A stretch of 64,000 nt of DNA, taken from assembly GCA_002501065.1 (NCBI GenBank), contig DLRK01000205.1, positions 1 through 64,000 of the forward strand, given 5' to 3'. The notes beneath the pieces were generated by a model, which worked only from the letters and a program-made list of their open reading frames with translations, did no database searches and had not been told where the DNA came from. Shown piece by piece: positions 1 to 8,788 of this stretch. This DNA is from Akkermansiaceae bacterium UBA7890. GTDB lineage: Bacteria > Verrucomicrobiota > Verrucomicrobiia > Verrucomicrobiales > Akkermansiaceae. Position 1 is the first letter of the stretch. Each line of letters starts with the position of its first letter. A program made the translations under genes and the position numbers.

Positions 1-1367
1 TCACGTCCACCCAGTTGATGGCAGGTGATGCAGCTAAGCCCCTTGACCCCGACCAATTCGCGTCCGTAGTGGTTTCGGCCCACCTTGTTTTCCTTCCCAT
101 CACGGGGTGTGGGTTTCACGTTGGCGCGCCCGTCGGCGGCCGCGAGGTGGGGGGCAAGAAACCTGGCGTGTGCCTCGCCAAAATCGGGCATGCGTGTGGT
201 CATGTAGGGGCGCACCGCATCCTCACCACGGATCACCTTGTAGAGCGCTGCGTCTGTCAGCTTGGCGCCCACCCCGGTGAGCGGTGGTGGCAGGCGCCCT
301 TCATCCCCAAGGTCATTGCCGGTGGTGGCAAAGAACTTGTCGCGCGCCGGGTCGGGTTCACCCAAGTCACCGCGCGTGTGGCATGCGGTGCAATTCAGCA
401 GGCGCAGGCGTCGGCGCGTCTGTTCCCGGATTGTGAATTCGCGTGGTTTGGCTCTCAGTGCGGCAGTGATGGCCTTTATCTGTTCTGTGTTCAAATGGAA
501 GTGAGGCACACCCTTTGGCGGCCGGGCAGAAAGACAGCCCCGGGCGAGGTCGAGCCTGGCCAGAGGCCTGGATAAATTTGGCGGAATATTCGAGCCCCGA
601 GTGGAATGGCAGTTGGCGCATCTCATTTTCAGGAAAAGTGCTTTGCCTTCTTCATGCAACTTCAGGGCGGCCGGGCCATTGGCCAGAGCAACGTCTTTAC
701 GTGGCGGCGTGCGGCCACGAAGAAAGGCGGCGATGTGTGCGGTCTCCTGACGGGTCATTGGCACCCGTGGCATGCGCCCGGCGGGGCGACTGTGCAGCGG
801 GTTAAGAAGGAACTGGACAAGTTGTTCCCGGGTATACTTCTGCCGCAACTCACCCAGGGGCGCATCCCTGCCGTTGTCTCTGGCATCAGGGGCATGGCAC
901 TGGGCGCAACCGATGGTCTCATAAAGCTTTCTGCCTTCACTGGCGCGGCCGATTGTCACCTCCGTGTTGCCCAGTGGAGGGGTAAGGGACACCAGATACT
1001 GGCGCAAGGCATCGACTACGCGGGCCTTGTCCTTCCCGGCAAAACCGTGCAGCAAATCGGGCATGAGGGTGCCGGGTTTGAGGTCCTGCGGATCATTCAG
1101 CCAATGCCGCAACCAGCTGGCTGAAGCGGGGTTGTGAGCAGTGAAGAGGACCGGAGCCGGGCGCGTTCCAAAACGGTGTTTCTGCGACTTGTCCGCAGGG
1201 TGGCAGCCGATACAGTTTAATTCAGTAATCAGCACCTCGCCAGAAGCGATCTGGTCCTCTATCGTGGTCCGTAACTGAAAACGATCAAAACCGGGAACCA
1301 CCGGTTGCGCCACCGCCCATACGCTGCAGCAAATCGTGAATATCGCAGCATGATGATGATTCCTCAC
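1..1367 (-). CDS. Exported multihaem c-type cytochrome, 3' end beyond the window
   Basis: The reading frame enters from the left edge with no stop, and at least 455 codons are visible. The start is taken as GTG at 1367 because a hydrophobic export signal (AAIFTICCSVWAVAQ) follows directly. Five CxxCH haem-attachment motifs lie in frame: CIGCH (residues 52-56), CAQCH (154-158), CANCH (250-254), CTACH (326-330) and CITCH (446-450). They are spaced about 75-120 residues apart, which suggests a string of small class I cytochrome c domains, some with a distal Met (for example GTLMPDL, ARMPDF-like context). The protein should act in the periplasm as an electron carrier or as the haem part of a larger enzyme; the missing C-terminus could carry a further domain. 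It is transcribed divergently from the esterase at 1466. The cytochrome nature is directly visible; the substrate is unknown. Confidence 0.85.
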   Translation of the reverse strand, partial: MRNHHHAAIFTICCSVWAVAQPVVPGFDRFQLRTTIEDQIASGEVLITELNCIGCHPADKSQKHRFGTRPAPVLFTAHNPASASWLRHWLNDPQDLKPGTLMPDLLHGFAGKDKARVVDALRQYLVSLTPPLGNTEVTIGRASEGRKLYETIGCAQCHAPDARDNGRDAPLGELRQKYTREQLVQFLLNPLHSRPAGRMPRVPMTRQETAHIAAFLRGRTPPRKDVALANGPAALKLHEEGKALFLKMRCANCHSTRGSNIPPNLSRPLARLDLARGCLSARPPKGVPHFHLNTEQIKAITAALRAKPREFTIREQTRRRLRLLNCTACHTRGDLGEPDPARDKFFATTGNDLGDEGRLPPPLTGVGAKLTDAALYKVIRGEDAVRPYMTTRMPDFGEAHARFLAPHLAAADGRANVKPTPRDGKENKVGRNHYGRELVGVKGLSCITCHQLGGR

Positions 1368-1387
1368 AGGTGTTGCCAACGATATGC

Positions 1388-1415
1388 AATATATCTCCAT
1401 GCTTGCTATCACCAA
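1388..1415 (-). promoter_or_regulatory. Possible promoter of the multihaem cytochrome gene
   Basis: On the minus strand a TATATT box (1393-1388) lies 16 bases downstream of TTGGTG (1415-1410), in the 98-base gap between two divergent genes. Transcription would begin just upstream of the GTG start at 1367. The -10 box matches the sigma-70 consensus at 5 of 6 positions and the -35 box only at 3 of 6, so this is suggestive only. Confidence 0.25.
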
Positions 1416-1465
1416 AGGAGGTATGCCTCCCTTGTCTCCGGCACGTCACAGCTCCAGGATCCGGC

Positions 1466-2731
1466 ATGAACAAATTGGTTGTCTCACTGCTCCTGCTTGC
1501 TTCCCTCGCCTCTACGGCTGAGGACAGCAGAAAGGTGGTGTGGGATCTCAAGGCCCTGTTCAAGGTGCCAAAGGTCCATAAGACCGAAGAGCGTCCCGCC
1601 AGGGGACTGCGGTCCTTCTTCTACGAGGGCACACCCTACAAGGGCAAACCAACCAGGGTTTTCGCCTACTACGCAATACCTGAGGGCACCCGGCCCCCGG
1701 GAGGGTGGCCTGCCATGGTGTGCGCCCACGGAGGTGGAGGCACCGCCTATCCCGAGTGGGTGAGGTTCTGGAACCAGCGAGGCTATGCCGCCCTCGCCAT
1801 GGACCTTGAAGGGCATCTGCCTGGGGGTAAGGCGCACCAGGTGGAAGGCAATTTCCCGGTTGGACAGGGCCACCAGGATGCCGGACCCAGCCGCATCGAC
1901 TGGTTCGGCGACCGGGCTCTCCCCGATCAGGAGCAATGGTTCTATCACGCGGTTGCGGATGTCATCCGGGCCAACTCCCTCCTGCGGGTCGTCAAGGAAA
2001 TCAACCCCGAGAAGATCGGCCTGACCGGGATTTCCTGGGGCGGCACGGTGGTGAGCGCGGTGGCGGGAGTCGATCCACGATTTGCCTTCGTCATTCCGGT
2101 CTATGGCAGTGGCTACATCCATGAAAGCGACAATCCGGGACTCTCCCAGTGGTTTCCTCCAAAGAACATGACTGCGGCCCAGTTCCGCGATTACCAGACG
2201 AAGTGGGATCCCTCAGCTCACCTCCCCCACGCCAGGATGCCGATGCTCTTCGTGACGTCAGTGGCCGATCCCGTCTTCCAGATCGACATCTTCGCCAGGT
2301 CCGCCAGGTCCACCGGGGGACCAAGCACTCTCTGCATTCGTCCCTGGATGATCCACGCCCATGGGAACGGGTGGAGCGACCCGGTCGAGATAGGGCAGTT
2401 CGCCGACAGCATCGTGAAGGACAAGCCCTCCCTGCCCCGCCTCGGCAGGCCGGAAATTGACCCCTCCACCCGCATCACCCGCACGCCCTTCACAGGCAGG
2501 GACAGGATCACGGAAGCCTGGATCTACTTCACAACTGCCAGGGGGCCCTGGAAGAGCCGCAAGTGGCACTTCATTCAATGCACCATTGGCGAAAAGGAAC
2601 TGGTGGCCCAGAAAGCCCTGCCAAAGGAAACCGTCTCCTTCCTGGTCTACGTCTTCCGGGATGTCGGGGGATTCCGCAGCAATCATGCGGCCTCCGAACT
2701 GGTCGTCACCGCGAATGGCCCCCCCCGGTAA
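1466..2731 (+). CDS. Secreted alpha/beta-hydrolase, acetylxylan-esterase/dienelactone-hydrolase-like
   Basis: The start ATG at 1466 is chosen because a signal peptide (MNKLVVSLLLLASLASTAE) follows; longer in-frame starts add residues that do not look coding. In the 421-residue product, HGGGG (about residues 88-92) is a typical oxyanion-hole strand. GISWGG (about 188-193) is the nucleophile elbow with Ser190. TSVADPV supplies a likely acid (Asp268) and MIHAHGNGW the catalytic His (about 297-299). The order Ser-Asp-His and the length fit the esterase/prolyl-oligopeptidase-like hydrolases common in Planctomycetota and Verrucomicrobiota. About 100 C-terminal residues after the hydrolase fold look like a beta-rich appendage. 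The likely role is deacylation of a polysaccharide or small ester outside the cytoplasm; substrate unknown. A hairpin (GGAGG-TATG-CCTCC, 1417-1430) lies in the leader. The downstream sulfatase gene is convergent. Confidence 0.85.
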   Translation: MNKLVVSLLLLASLASTAEDSRKVVWDLKALFKVPKVHKTEERPARGLRSFFYEGTPYKGKPTRVFAYYAIPEGTRPPGGWPAMVCAHGGGGTAYPEWVRFWNQRGYAALAMDLEGHLPGGKAHQVEGNFPVGQGHQDAGPSRIDWFGDRALPDQEQWFYHAVADVIRANSLLRVVKEINPEKIGLTGISWGGTVVSAVAGVDPRFAFVIPVYGSGYIHESDNPGLSQWFPPKNMTAAQFRDYQTKWDPSAHLPHARMPMLFVTSVADPVFQIDIFARSARSTGGPSTLCIRPWMIHAHGNGWSDPVEIGQFADSIVKDKPSLPRLGRPEIDPSTRITRTPFTGRDRITEAWIYFTTARGPWKSRKWHFIQCTIGEKELVAQKALPKETVSFLVYVFRDVGGFRSNHAASELVVTANGPPR

Positions 2732-2824
2732 AGCTACCGGCCTGGTCGCCGGGGCACGGGCTCAGGCAGCGGCGAACTCCTCTTGACCCTGTGCCCGCAC
2801 TGGACCTCTCAATAACCGTTGCCT

Positions 2825-4315
2825 TCAGGGCTCCGAAGGAACAGTCCCGCGACCACCCACTGGCAGAGCGTGACGCCAACCGGCCTTGAGGATGGTCCGG
2901 TGCCGGTCGAGAACCTCCGCGTAGTCCTCCTCCCCGGCCACATTCCGCATTTCCCTGGAATCAGGCTGATGGTCGTAGAGTTCGCGGGCCATCACCTTCC
3001 CCGTCTTCCAATCCCGCCACTCCACGTAGCGGTGACGAACGGTCCGGATGGCATACCCCATGATATCCCCGTGACGACGGTGCCGATTTCCCTCGTAGGC
3101 ACGGGGGTACTGACTGAAGGCCGCCTTTTTCCATGCCCGTCCCGGGTCCTCCAGCAACGGCCGCAGACTGATCCCCTCCAACCCCCCGGGCACCGAGAGA
3201 CCACAGACATCGGCAAGGGTCGGGTAGAGATCAACCAGTTCGACAAGGGCCGCACTCTTCCCACCGGGCCTCTTCTGCCCGGGCACCGAGAGAATCAGGG
3301 GAACACGGGTGGAAAGTTCGTAGTTGTTGGCCTTGGCCCAGAGTCCCTGTTCCCCCAGGTGAAACCCGTGGTCACCCCAGAGGCAGACCACGGTCTCGCC
3401 CTCGAGCCCGAGCTTCCTCACCTCCTCAAGCAGACGACCCACCAGGGCATCGATATAACTCACGCAGGCATAGTAGCCGTGTCGCAGTTCTGCCACCTTG
3501 CCGGGAGAGAGTCGTCCATCCTTCGGGATATCGCTGTAGCCTTCCAGTTCCTTCCAGCTCCGCACCGCGACCTCGGGTGCGCCGCCGGGATGCTCATCTG
3601 AAACAGGTAGCGGAATCTTCGCGCGATCGTAGAGATTCCAGTACTTCCGGGGCGCGCAGAAGGGCAGGTGGGGTTTACGGAATCCAACCGCCAGGAAAAA
3701 GGGCTTGTTCCGGGCCTTCAGGGATCTGAGAGCCTTGAGTGCGGCCTCGCACACGATCCCGTCAATATAGACTCCGTCCGGAACATCCGCCACTTCCGAC
3801 GCTCCCCGCTTGAGTCCACTGCCCTTCAGGTTCCGGGGCGTGGCATAGCGCTGGCGGGCCTCCCTTGCAATGTCATGAAGGGGATCCTCCGACCAGGAAG
3901 GCGCATCCTTGGAAGGCGCTCCCCCGCCGTGATAAATCTTCCCGATGGACCGGCAGTGATACCCCTGCGCCTTGAAATACTGTGGCAGGGTCACCACCTC
4001 CGGGAGGGCCTTGCGGAAGTGGGTGCCGAGGTCCCACACGCGGGTCGTGTCCGGTCGGCGTCCTGTCATCAGCGACAGCCGTGACGGGCTGCAGACCGCC
4101 TGCTGGCAGTACGCCCGCTGAAAGACGGTGCCACGCCCGGCAAGGCGATCGATGTTCGGGGTGACCGCCGTCCTGTCGCCGTAGCACCCGAGCGCAGGAC
4201 GCAGGTCGTCGATGGCAATGAACAGGATGTTGCGCCCCTTCTCCGCGCCGGACAAAACCGGCAGGAACCAGACAAGGCTCAGGATTGTGATGACCAATCG
4301 TTCCATGGTTTCCAT
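2825..4315 (-). CDS. Sulfatase, iduronate-2-sulfatase-like
   Basis: The product is 496 residues with a short signal peptide (about residues 1-23). The sulfatase signature CSPSR is at residues 75-79; its Cys is the residue matured to formylglycine in this family. An upstream DD pair (36-37) supplies metal ligands, and CLWGDHGFHLGE is the second metal-binding motif. LWAKANNYE after it matches the iduronate-2-sulfatase (S1_7-like) group. The expected reaction is hydrolysis of sulfate esters on polysaccharide-derived sugars in the periplasm or outside the cell. It follows the second sulfatase gene (start upstream at about 5856) with only 2 bases between stop and start, so the two form an operon. 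No formylglycine-generating enzyme gene is in the window, so maturation would depend on a gene elsewhere. Family is secure; exact sugar is not. Confidence 0.92.
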   Translation of the reverse strand: METMERLVITILSLVWFLPVLSGAEKGRNILFIAIDDLRPALGCYGDRTAVTPNIDRLAGRGTVFQRAYCQQAVCSPSRLSLMTGRRPDTTRVWDLGTHFRKALPEVVTLPQYFKAQGYHCRSIGKIYHGGGAPSKDAPSWSEDPLHDIAREARQRYATPRNLKGSGLKRGASEVADVPDGVYIDGIVCEAALKALRSLKARNKPFFLAVGFRKPHLPFCAPRKYWNLYDRAKIPLPVSDEHPGGAPEVAVRSWKELEGYSDIPKDGRLSPGKVAELRHGYYACVSYIDALVGRLLEEVRKLGLEGETVVCLWGDHGFHLGEQGLWAKANNYELSTRVPLILSVPGQKRPGGKSAALVELVDLYPTLADVCGLSVPGGLEGISLRPLLEDPGRAWKKAAFSQYPRAYEGNRHRRHGDIMGYAIRTVRHRYVEWRDWKTGKVMARELYDHQPDSREMRNVAGEEDYAEVLDRHRTILKAGWRHALPVGGRGTVPSEP

Positions 4316-4317
4316 GA

Positions 4318-5856
4318 TCAGTTCCCGTCCCGGAAGAAGTAATCCGGGTAGGTGAGGGTGAGGTGATCCTTGCTGGGCACCCCATCCCTGAAGCAGGCCC
4401 CGATCTCGTTCCTGAGGCGGGTGACATTTTTCCTGTCAAGCAGTGGATCCCCGGTCGCGCGCCGCCACTCCCGGAGCCGATCCTGCAACTGCGAAAGAGT
4501 CCCTGCGTGGTTCGAATCGCCGGCCAGGTTGCGGAATTCGCAGGGGTCGTCCTCCAGGTCGTAGAGTTCAAACTCGGGAGGAACCTGCATGCGCCGGTAG
4601 GCCCCTCTCACCGGTTCCCCTGCAGTAGCGATGACCTTGTCGAGGCCTTTGAAAAAGCGCTTGTTGGTGAAGGCGTAGCCCGGGTTGATCTCCCCGGGCA
4701 TGAGGTTGTGGATCAGTTTGAAACGGTTATCGCGAACCGTGCGCTGGGGATAGTAGTTGTGCGCGGAATGGGTGTGAAATTCGGTGAACAGGTAACGCCT
4801 CCAGTCTTTCTTCTTTCCATCGAGCATGGGGATCAGGGAACGGCCCGGAAGACCCTCCACGGGAGGAACCCCCGCAACCTCCAGAAAGGTCGGCATGAGA
4901 TCGAGAGTGGAGATCATTTCCGAACGCCTGGCTCCCCCGCCCCAGCGCTCCGCCCAGGACAGGAGGAAGGGAATGCGCACTCCCCCTTCATAGGAGGTGC
5001 GCTTGCCCCGCAACATGTCGGCACCGTGGTCCCCTATATAGACGATGAGGGTGTTTCTGAGCTTGCCGGACTTCCTCAGCACGGTGAGAAGTTCTCCGAT
5101 CTGCGAATCGAGCCGGCTCAGGCAGTTGTAGTAATCGGCGGTGTTCTGTCGCAGTTCCGGGGTATCCAGTCCGAAGTAGCTCAGCGGCCTGGTGTCGGCC
5201 CCGGTGAGCGGTTTTTCCGGCAATCCCCCGGCGGTCTTCAGGAACGGGCGATGGGCGTCCGGATAATTGACGCTGAGGAAAAAGGGCCGCTCGGAGGCAC
5301 TGATGAACCTGCCCGCCTCGTTCGCATATTTCCTGAGTTTGTTGCGGCCGAAGTTCGCGGACTCGATCTGCTTGAAGTCAAAGGGAAAAGCCGAGGCGGG
5401 GTTGACATGGAGTTTGCCGATGAGTCCCGTGCGATAGCCCGCCTGCTTGAGACTTCGGACCACGTTCGGGGTGTCCTCGCGATAGAGCCGGAATTTCCAG
5501 GTCGCCAGGCCAATCTGGCCGTTCTGGTGCGGATAGAGCCCCGTAAGCAAGGCCGCCCGTGACTGGCTGCAACCCGCCTGCGGAACATAGGCCCGCTGAA
5601 ACAGCACTCCTTTTGCGGCCAGGGCATCCAACACCGGTGTCTGCACGAAAGGTTCGCCGTAACACCCCAGTTCGGGGCCATTGTCCTCTGATACGATCAG
5701 GAGGATATTGGGCCGATTCGATGGGGCACCGTCTGACGATTCAATCCCCTTCTCAGCCGCGGGAACCATTCCCGTGGTTGCCAAGAGGCCGAGGGACACC
5801 CAGCAGCACCCCGCTGCTCTGACTGTTGAGGCGAATGTCACGGACTGTAACTGCAC
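4318..5856 (-). CDS. Sulfatase, heparan N-sulfatase (sulfamidase)-like, with CSQSR signature
   Basis: The fold order is that of N-sulfoglucosamine sulfohydrolase: NILLIVSEDNGPELGCYG, then the signature helix, LYPHQNGQ, a GLIGKLH motif and GDHGADM. The core signature reads CSQSR (about residues 96-100 when counted from the GTG at 5856), with Gln where nearly all sulfatases have Pro. The start is uncertain. The frame is open to a TTG at 5997, but residues before 5856 look non-coding. GTG at 5856 or 5841 puts a signal peptide (about VRAAGCCWVSLGLLATTG) at the N-terminus. No good ribosome binding site precedes any of the three. The gene is first in a two-gene operon with the iduronate-type sulfatase. 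Expected substrates are N- or O-sulfated sugars. Whether Gln allows formylglycine formation is open. Confidence 0.88.
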   Translation of the reverse strand: MQLQSVTFASTVRAAGCCWVSLGLLATTGMVPAAEKGIESSDGAPSNRPNILLIVSEDNGPELGCYGEPFVQTPVLDALAAKGVLFQRAYVPQAGCSQSRAALLTGLYPHQNGQIGLATWKFRLYREDTPNVVRSLKQAGYRTGLIGKLHVNPASAFPFDFKQIESANFGRNKLRKYANEAGRFISASERPFFLSVNYPDAHRPFLKTAGGLPEKPLTGADTRPLSYFGLDTPELRQNTADYYNCLSRLDSQIGELLTVLRKSGKLRNTLIVYIGDHGADMLRGKRTSYEGGVRIPFLLSWAERWGGGARRSEMISTLDLMPTFLEVAGVPPVEGLPGRSLIPMLDGKKKDWRRYLFTEFHTHSAHNYYPQRTVRDNRFKLIHNLMPGEINPGYAFTNKRFFKGLDKVIATAGEPVRGAYRRMQVPPEFELYDLEDDPCEFRNLAGDSNHAGTLSQLQDRLREWRRATGDPLLDRKNVTRLRNEIGACFRDGVPSKDHLTLTYPDYFFRDGN

Positions 5857-6098
5857 GGAAGTTGATTGGTTCTTCCTCGAAGAACTCCATTCCACTGGAA
5901 AATGGGGCTTCCTGCTAGAACCATTCTCCCCTGACTGCAAGGGAGTCGTATTTCTGATCCTTTCAATTCCCCCGGAATCGTTCTGTCTTTCAGGCAATGC
6001 TATCAGTCATGAAATGACCTCCTTCCCCTGCGACGGGATGCGCCGCCGCCCCTGATTAAGATTGATCTCCATCATCCCGCCCGGCACCTTGAGGACGG

Positions 6099-7472
6099 AT
6101 GAACAAAGTCTTTCCCGCCCTGACGGCCGCCCTGGTCCTCTCTCTCGCTGTCAATGCCTGGCAGTTCTCGCAGCGCTCGGACGAGTCCGGCGATTCGTCC
6201 GGAAATCCACCGCGCGCAAGAACCGGTAGCGCCCTCCGGGATAATGGATCAACCAATACCAAACCTGTGGCCAGCAATCGCCGGGACCATGGAAAAGATA
6301 ATGAGAAGGACGCAACATCACCGCGCTCTCTCAGCGAAATCCTGGCAATCCCCAATCCCCTTGAACGCTACGAAGCTGCCCTCGCTTTCGTCAACAACCT
6401 CCGCGCAGATGAGATTGAAGGTTACCTGAAGGAACTGCGCGCCGGTTCCGACAAGGGCAAGGGCAAGATGATGAGCCCGGAGACAAATTTTCTCCGGAAT
6501 CTTCTCCTGGCCAAGTGGACGCAGGAAGATCCGGATGCAGCCTTGGCAAACCTCTCCCCGGCGGGCGGAAAACAGGCCTACTCGGATGCAGGCACCGTCC
6601 TCGGAACCCTCGCTGCCATGGACCCTGCAAGAGCGGCAGCATGGCTGAGTGATTCCGACAACCCGATCCTCAGGCAACCATGGATGAGTGACTTGCTTAC
6701 TCAATCGGTGGCAGAGCAGTGGGCCCGGCAGGATCCCGATGCCGCTCTGGCGTGGGCTGCCAATCTGGATCCAGATCAACGGGCAGGTGCCTACTCGGGG
6801 ATTATCAGCAACATTCTTGCAAGTGATCCCCAACGGGCTGCGGCTCTCGCCATGAATCTCGATGCCGCAGACCGGCCCAAGCTCCTCGGAGAGATCGCCG
6901 AAGCCTGGGCCAGACGGGACCCTGCCGAAGCCGTGGCCTGGGCCAACTCCCTCACCGGAGGCGACCGGGAAGACTCCCTGCAGGAAGCAGTGGGAGGGTG
7001 GGCCACCACCGATCCCTCGAAAGCCGCGGCCTATGTCGATCAGCTCCCGGCGGAAGAACGTCCCGGGTATGTGCTTGACGTGGCCCGGAACTGGGCCGAA
7101 CAGGCTCCGGCCGACGCAGCCGCATGGCTCGGCAACCAACCGGAAGGAGACGGGAGAGCTGCTGCCATGGGAAGTCTCATGTGGCATTGGACCACTGCGG
7201 ATCCGGAAGCCGCGGCCACCTGGCTGGGAGAACAGCCGGCGGGCCCGAGTTACGACAACGGGGTAACCGGTCTGGCCAAGGCGGCTACCCATGCCTACGA
7301 CGACCCCTCTACCGCCGTCAACTGGGCCTCCACCATTGAAAACCAGGATCTCCGTAACCGCATGACTCAGCACACCCTCGGAGCCTGGAGACGGCAGAAC
7401 GAAGGAGCAGCCCAGGCCTGGGCGAACGAAAATGGAGTCGCTCTTCCCGAGGCCGGGCGCGGGGGCAAGTGA
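6099..7472 (+). CDS. Membrane-anchored protein with about nine DP/W repeats, function unknown
   Basis: ATG at 6099 follows TTGAGGACGG, a fair ribosome binding site. Residues 5-22 form a hydrophobic anchor or signal (ALTAALVLSLAVNAWQF), followed by a polar, disordered-looking stretch to about residue 80. From about 135 to 430 a motif recurs roughly every 30-36 residues: W-A-x-x-D-P-x-x-A-x-x-W-x-x-x-L. Copies include WTQEDPDAALANL, WARQDPDAALAWA, WARRDPAEAVAWANSL, WATTDPSKAAAYV and WTTADPEAAATWLGEQ. The pattern suggests a solenoid of paired helices, TPR- or Sel1-like, used for protein binding. I do not recognise a named family; related repeat proteins occur in Verrucomicrobiota (from memory, not searched). 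It stands alone, divergent from the sulfatase operon, with no enzymatic motif. Confidence 0.85.
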   Translation: MNKVFPALTAALVLSLAVNAWQFSQRSDESGDSSGNPPRARTGSALRDNGSTNTKPVASNRRDHGKDNEKDATSPRSLSEILAIPNPLERYEAALAFVNNLRADEIEGYLKELRAGSDKGKGKMMSPETNFLRNLLLAKWTQEDPDAALANLSPAGGKQAYSDAGTVLGTLAAMDPARAAAWLSDSDNPILRQPWMSDLLTQSVAEQWARQDPDAALAWAANLDPDQRAGAYSGIISNILASDPQRAAALAMNLDAADRPKLLGEIAEAWARRDPAEAVAWANSLTGGDREDSLQEAVGGWATTDPSKAAAYVDQLPAEERPGYVLDVARNWAEQAPADAAAWLGNQPEGDGRAAAMGSLMWHWTTADPEAAATWLGEQPAGPSYDNGVTGLAKAATHAYDDPSTAVNWASTIENQDLRNRMTQHTLGAWRRQNEGAAQAWANENGVALPEAGRGGK

Positions 7473-7730
7473 TTGCCGCCAACGGGACTTAAATCCTCTT
7501 CCCGTGCTCCACATCTCCCGGAAACCTTGCGGGGATCTTCCAGTGCACGGGCCTCAACGGTGATCGCCACATCGGCACATGCAGTGCTGGCCAGGCTGCC
7601 ATCACGACGACCATCCCCAGAAATCATTCAAGCTCCGGGGCCGGGATCGAACTCAAACTAATGCCTGTTCGCGACACGGGTCATCCCCTAGAAGACACAG
7701 TCACCCGCCCACTATTACGACCTCGTGAAG
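7473..7730. other. Non-coding gap between the repeat protein and the SASA esterase
   Basis: This 258-base gap has no convincing gene. A stem ACGGGA/TCCCGT around 7485-7506 encloses a 12-base loop, without a following T tract. The neighbourhood superficially resembles a tRNA 3' half on the minus strand, but no cloverleaf can be completed. Confidence 0.4.
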
Positions 7731-8714
7731 ATGATGATAACACCCTGGCTCCTCCTCTCCGTCCTCGCCTTCCCGGTGATCGCTCACGCGGCACCGCAAC
7801 CCGAACCAGCCAACGGAAAACTGAAGGTTTTCATCCTGTCGGGCCAGTCCAACATGGTGGGTTTCGGCCAATTGACTGGAAACCCCGGCACGATGGAATC
7901 CCATGTCAAAGACAACCCCAAAGCCTACGGACACCTGGTCGACAAGACAGGACGACATGTCATCCGCAACGATGTCTGGATCGTGAATCTCAGCTACGCG
8001 GACAGGGAGAGACAGGGCTGGCTCACCACCGGTTACGGAGCTGACGAGAAACACATCGGACCGGAATACGGATTCGGTTTCGCGATCGGCGACTATTACG
8101 AAGATCCCGTCCTCCTGATCAAATGTGCGTGGGGCGGTCGCTCGCTGCAGAAGAACTTCCTTTCCCCAGGCTCGGCTGACTATCCCAGGCCCGTGAAGGA
8201 CGGCGACACGGGTTTCCAGTATGCCGAAGTGCTCCGTCTCACCAGGGAGATCACCGGGAACCTGAAGAAATATTTTCCCGCTTACACGGGGAAGGGATAC
8301 GAGCTCGTTGGATTCGGCTGGCACCAGGGTTGGAATGACCGGATCAACCAGCAGGCGGTCGATGCCTACGAGAAGAACATGACCAATTTCGTCCACGATA
8401 TCCGAAAGGATCTCGGCATCAAGAGGCTACCCTTCGTCATCGCCAATACCGGCATGGGAGGCTGGGATAATCCTCCTCGCTACAAGGCCAAGGTCGAGAA
8501 ACTGATGGAAGCCCAACTTGCCCTTTCAGATGCGAAAAAGTATCCGGCTTTCAAGGGCAATGTCGCAGGAGTGGAGACCCGCGACTTCCAGCGCTCGCTT
8601 GAGCAATCCCCTTCCAAGCAGGGATACCACTGGAACCGCAACTGGGAAACCTTCTACCTGATCGGAAAGGGCATGGGTGACGCCATGGCGGGGCTCCTTT
8701 CAGAAAACGACTGA
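7731..8714 (+). CDS. Secreted SASA-domain carbohydrate esterase (sialate O-acetylesterase-like)
   Basis: The 327-residue product has a signal peptide ([20 protein letters not shown]); ATG at 7731 or 7734, or GTG at 7725, are all possible starts. [13 protein letters not shown] (Ser39) is the nucleophile block of the SASA/SGNH esterase family, HIGPEYGFG is the next conserved block, and [10 protein letters not shown] (about 196-203) corresponds to the WxQGExD block. These enzymes remove acetyl groups from sugars. It precedes the double sulfatase at 8789 on the same strand with a 74-base gap, consistent with joint action on decorated polysaccharides. The WHQGWND version lacks the Glu seen in the other SASA protein of this window (WYQGESN at 42182-43672), so the two are not close paralogues. 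Confidence 0.85.
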   Translation: MMITPWLLLSVLAFPVIAHAAPQPEPANGKLKVFILSGQSNMVGFGQLTGNPGTMESHVKDNPKAYGHLVDKTGRHVIRNDVWIVNLSYADRERQGWLTTGYGADEKHIGPEYGFGFAIGDYYEDPVLLIKCAWGGRSLQKNFLSPGSADYPRPVKDGDTGFQYAEVLRLTREITGNLKKYFPAYTGKGYELVGFGWHQGWNDRINQQAVDAYEKNMTNFVHDIRKDLGIKRLPFVIANTGMGGWDNPPRYKAKVEKLMEAQLALSDAKKYPAFKGNVAGVETRDFQRSLEQSPSKQGYHWNRNWETFYLIGKGMGDAMAGLLSEND

Positions 8715-8788
8715 AACATAACATCGCAGGGAACATCCAGATCTCTCATCCCGTATCCTTCGATCTCACCACTTATCCTCTCTCCATC

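Noticed and set aside
2732..2824. Possible bidirectional terminator between the convergent esterase and sulfatase genes (GGGCACGGG with CCCTGTGCCC).
   Set aside because: The stem has a bulge, the loop is long and there is no T tract on either strand.
6318..7514. A 398-codon minus-strand frame opposite the repeat protein gene.
   Set aside because: Its apparent repeats are the complement of the DP/W repeats of the sense strand.
7473..7520. tRNA-like 3' half on the minus strand (TTTAAGTCCCGTTGGCGGCA).
   Set aside because: The T-arm would need a 12-14 base loop, and no matching acceptor strand, D-arm or anticodon arm can be found.
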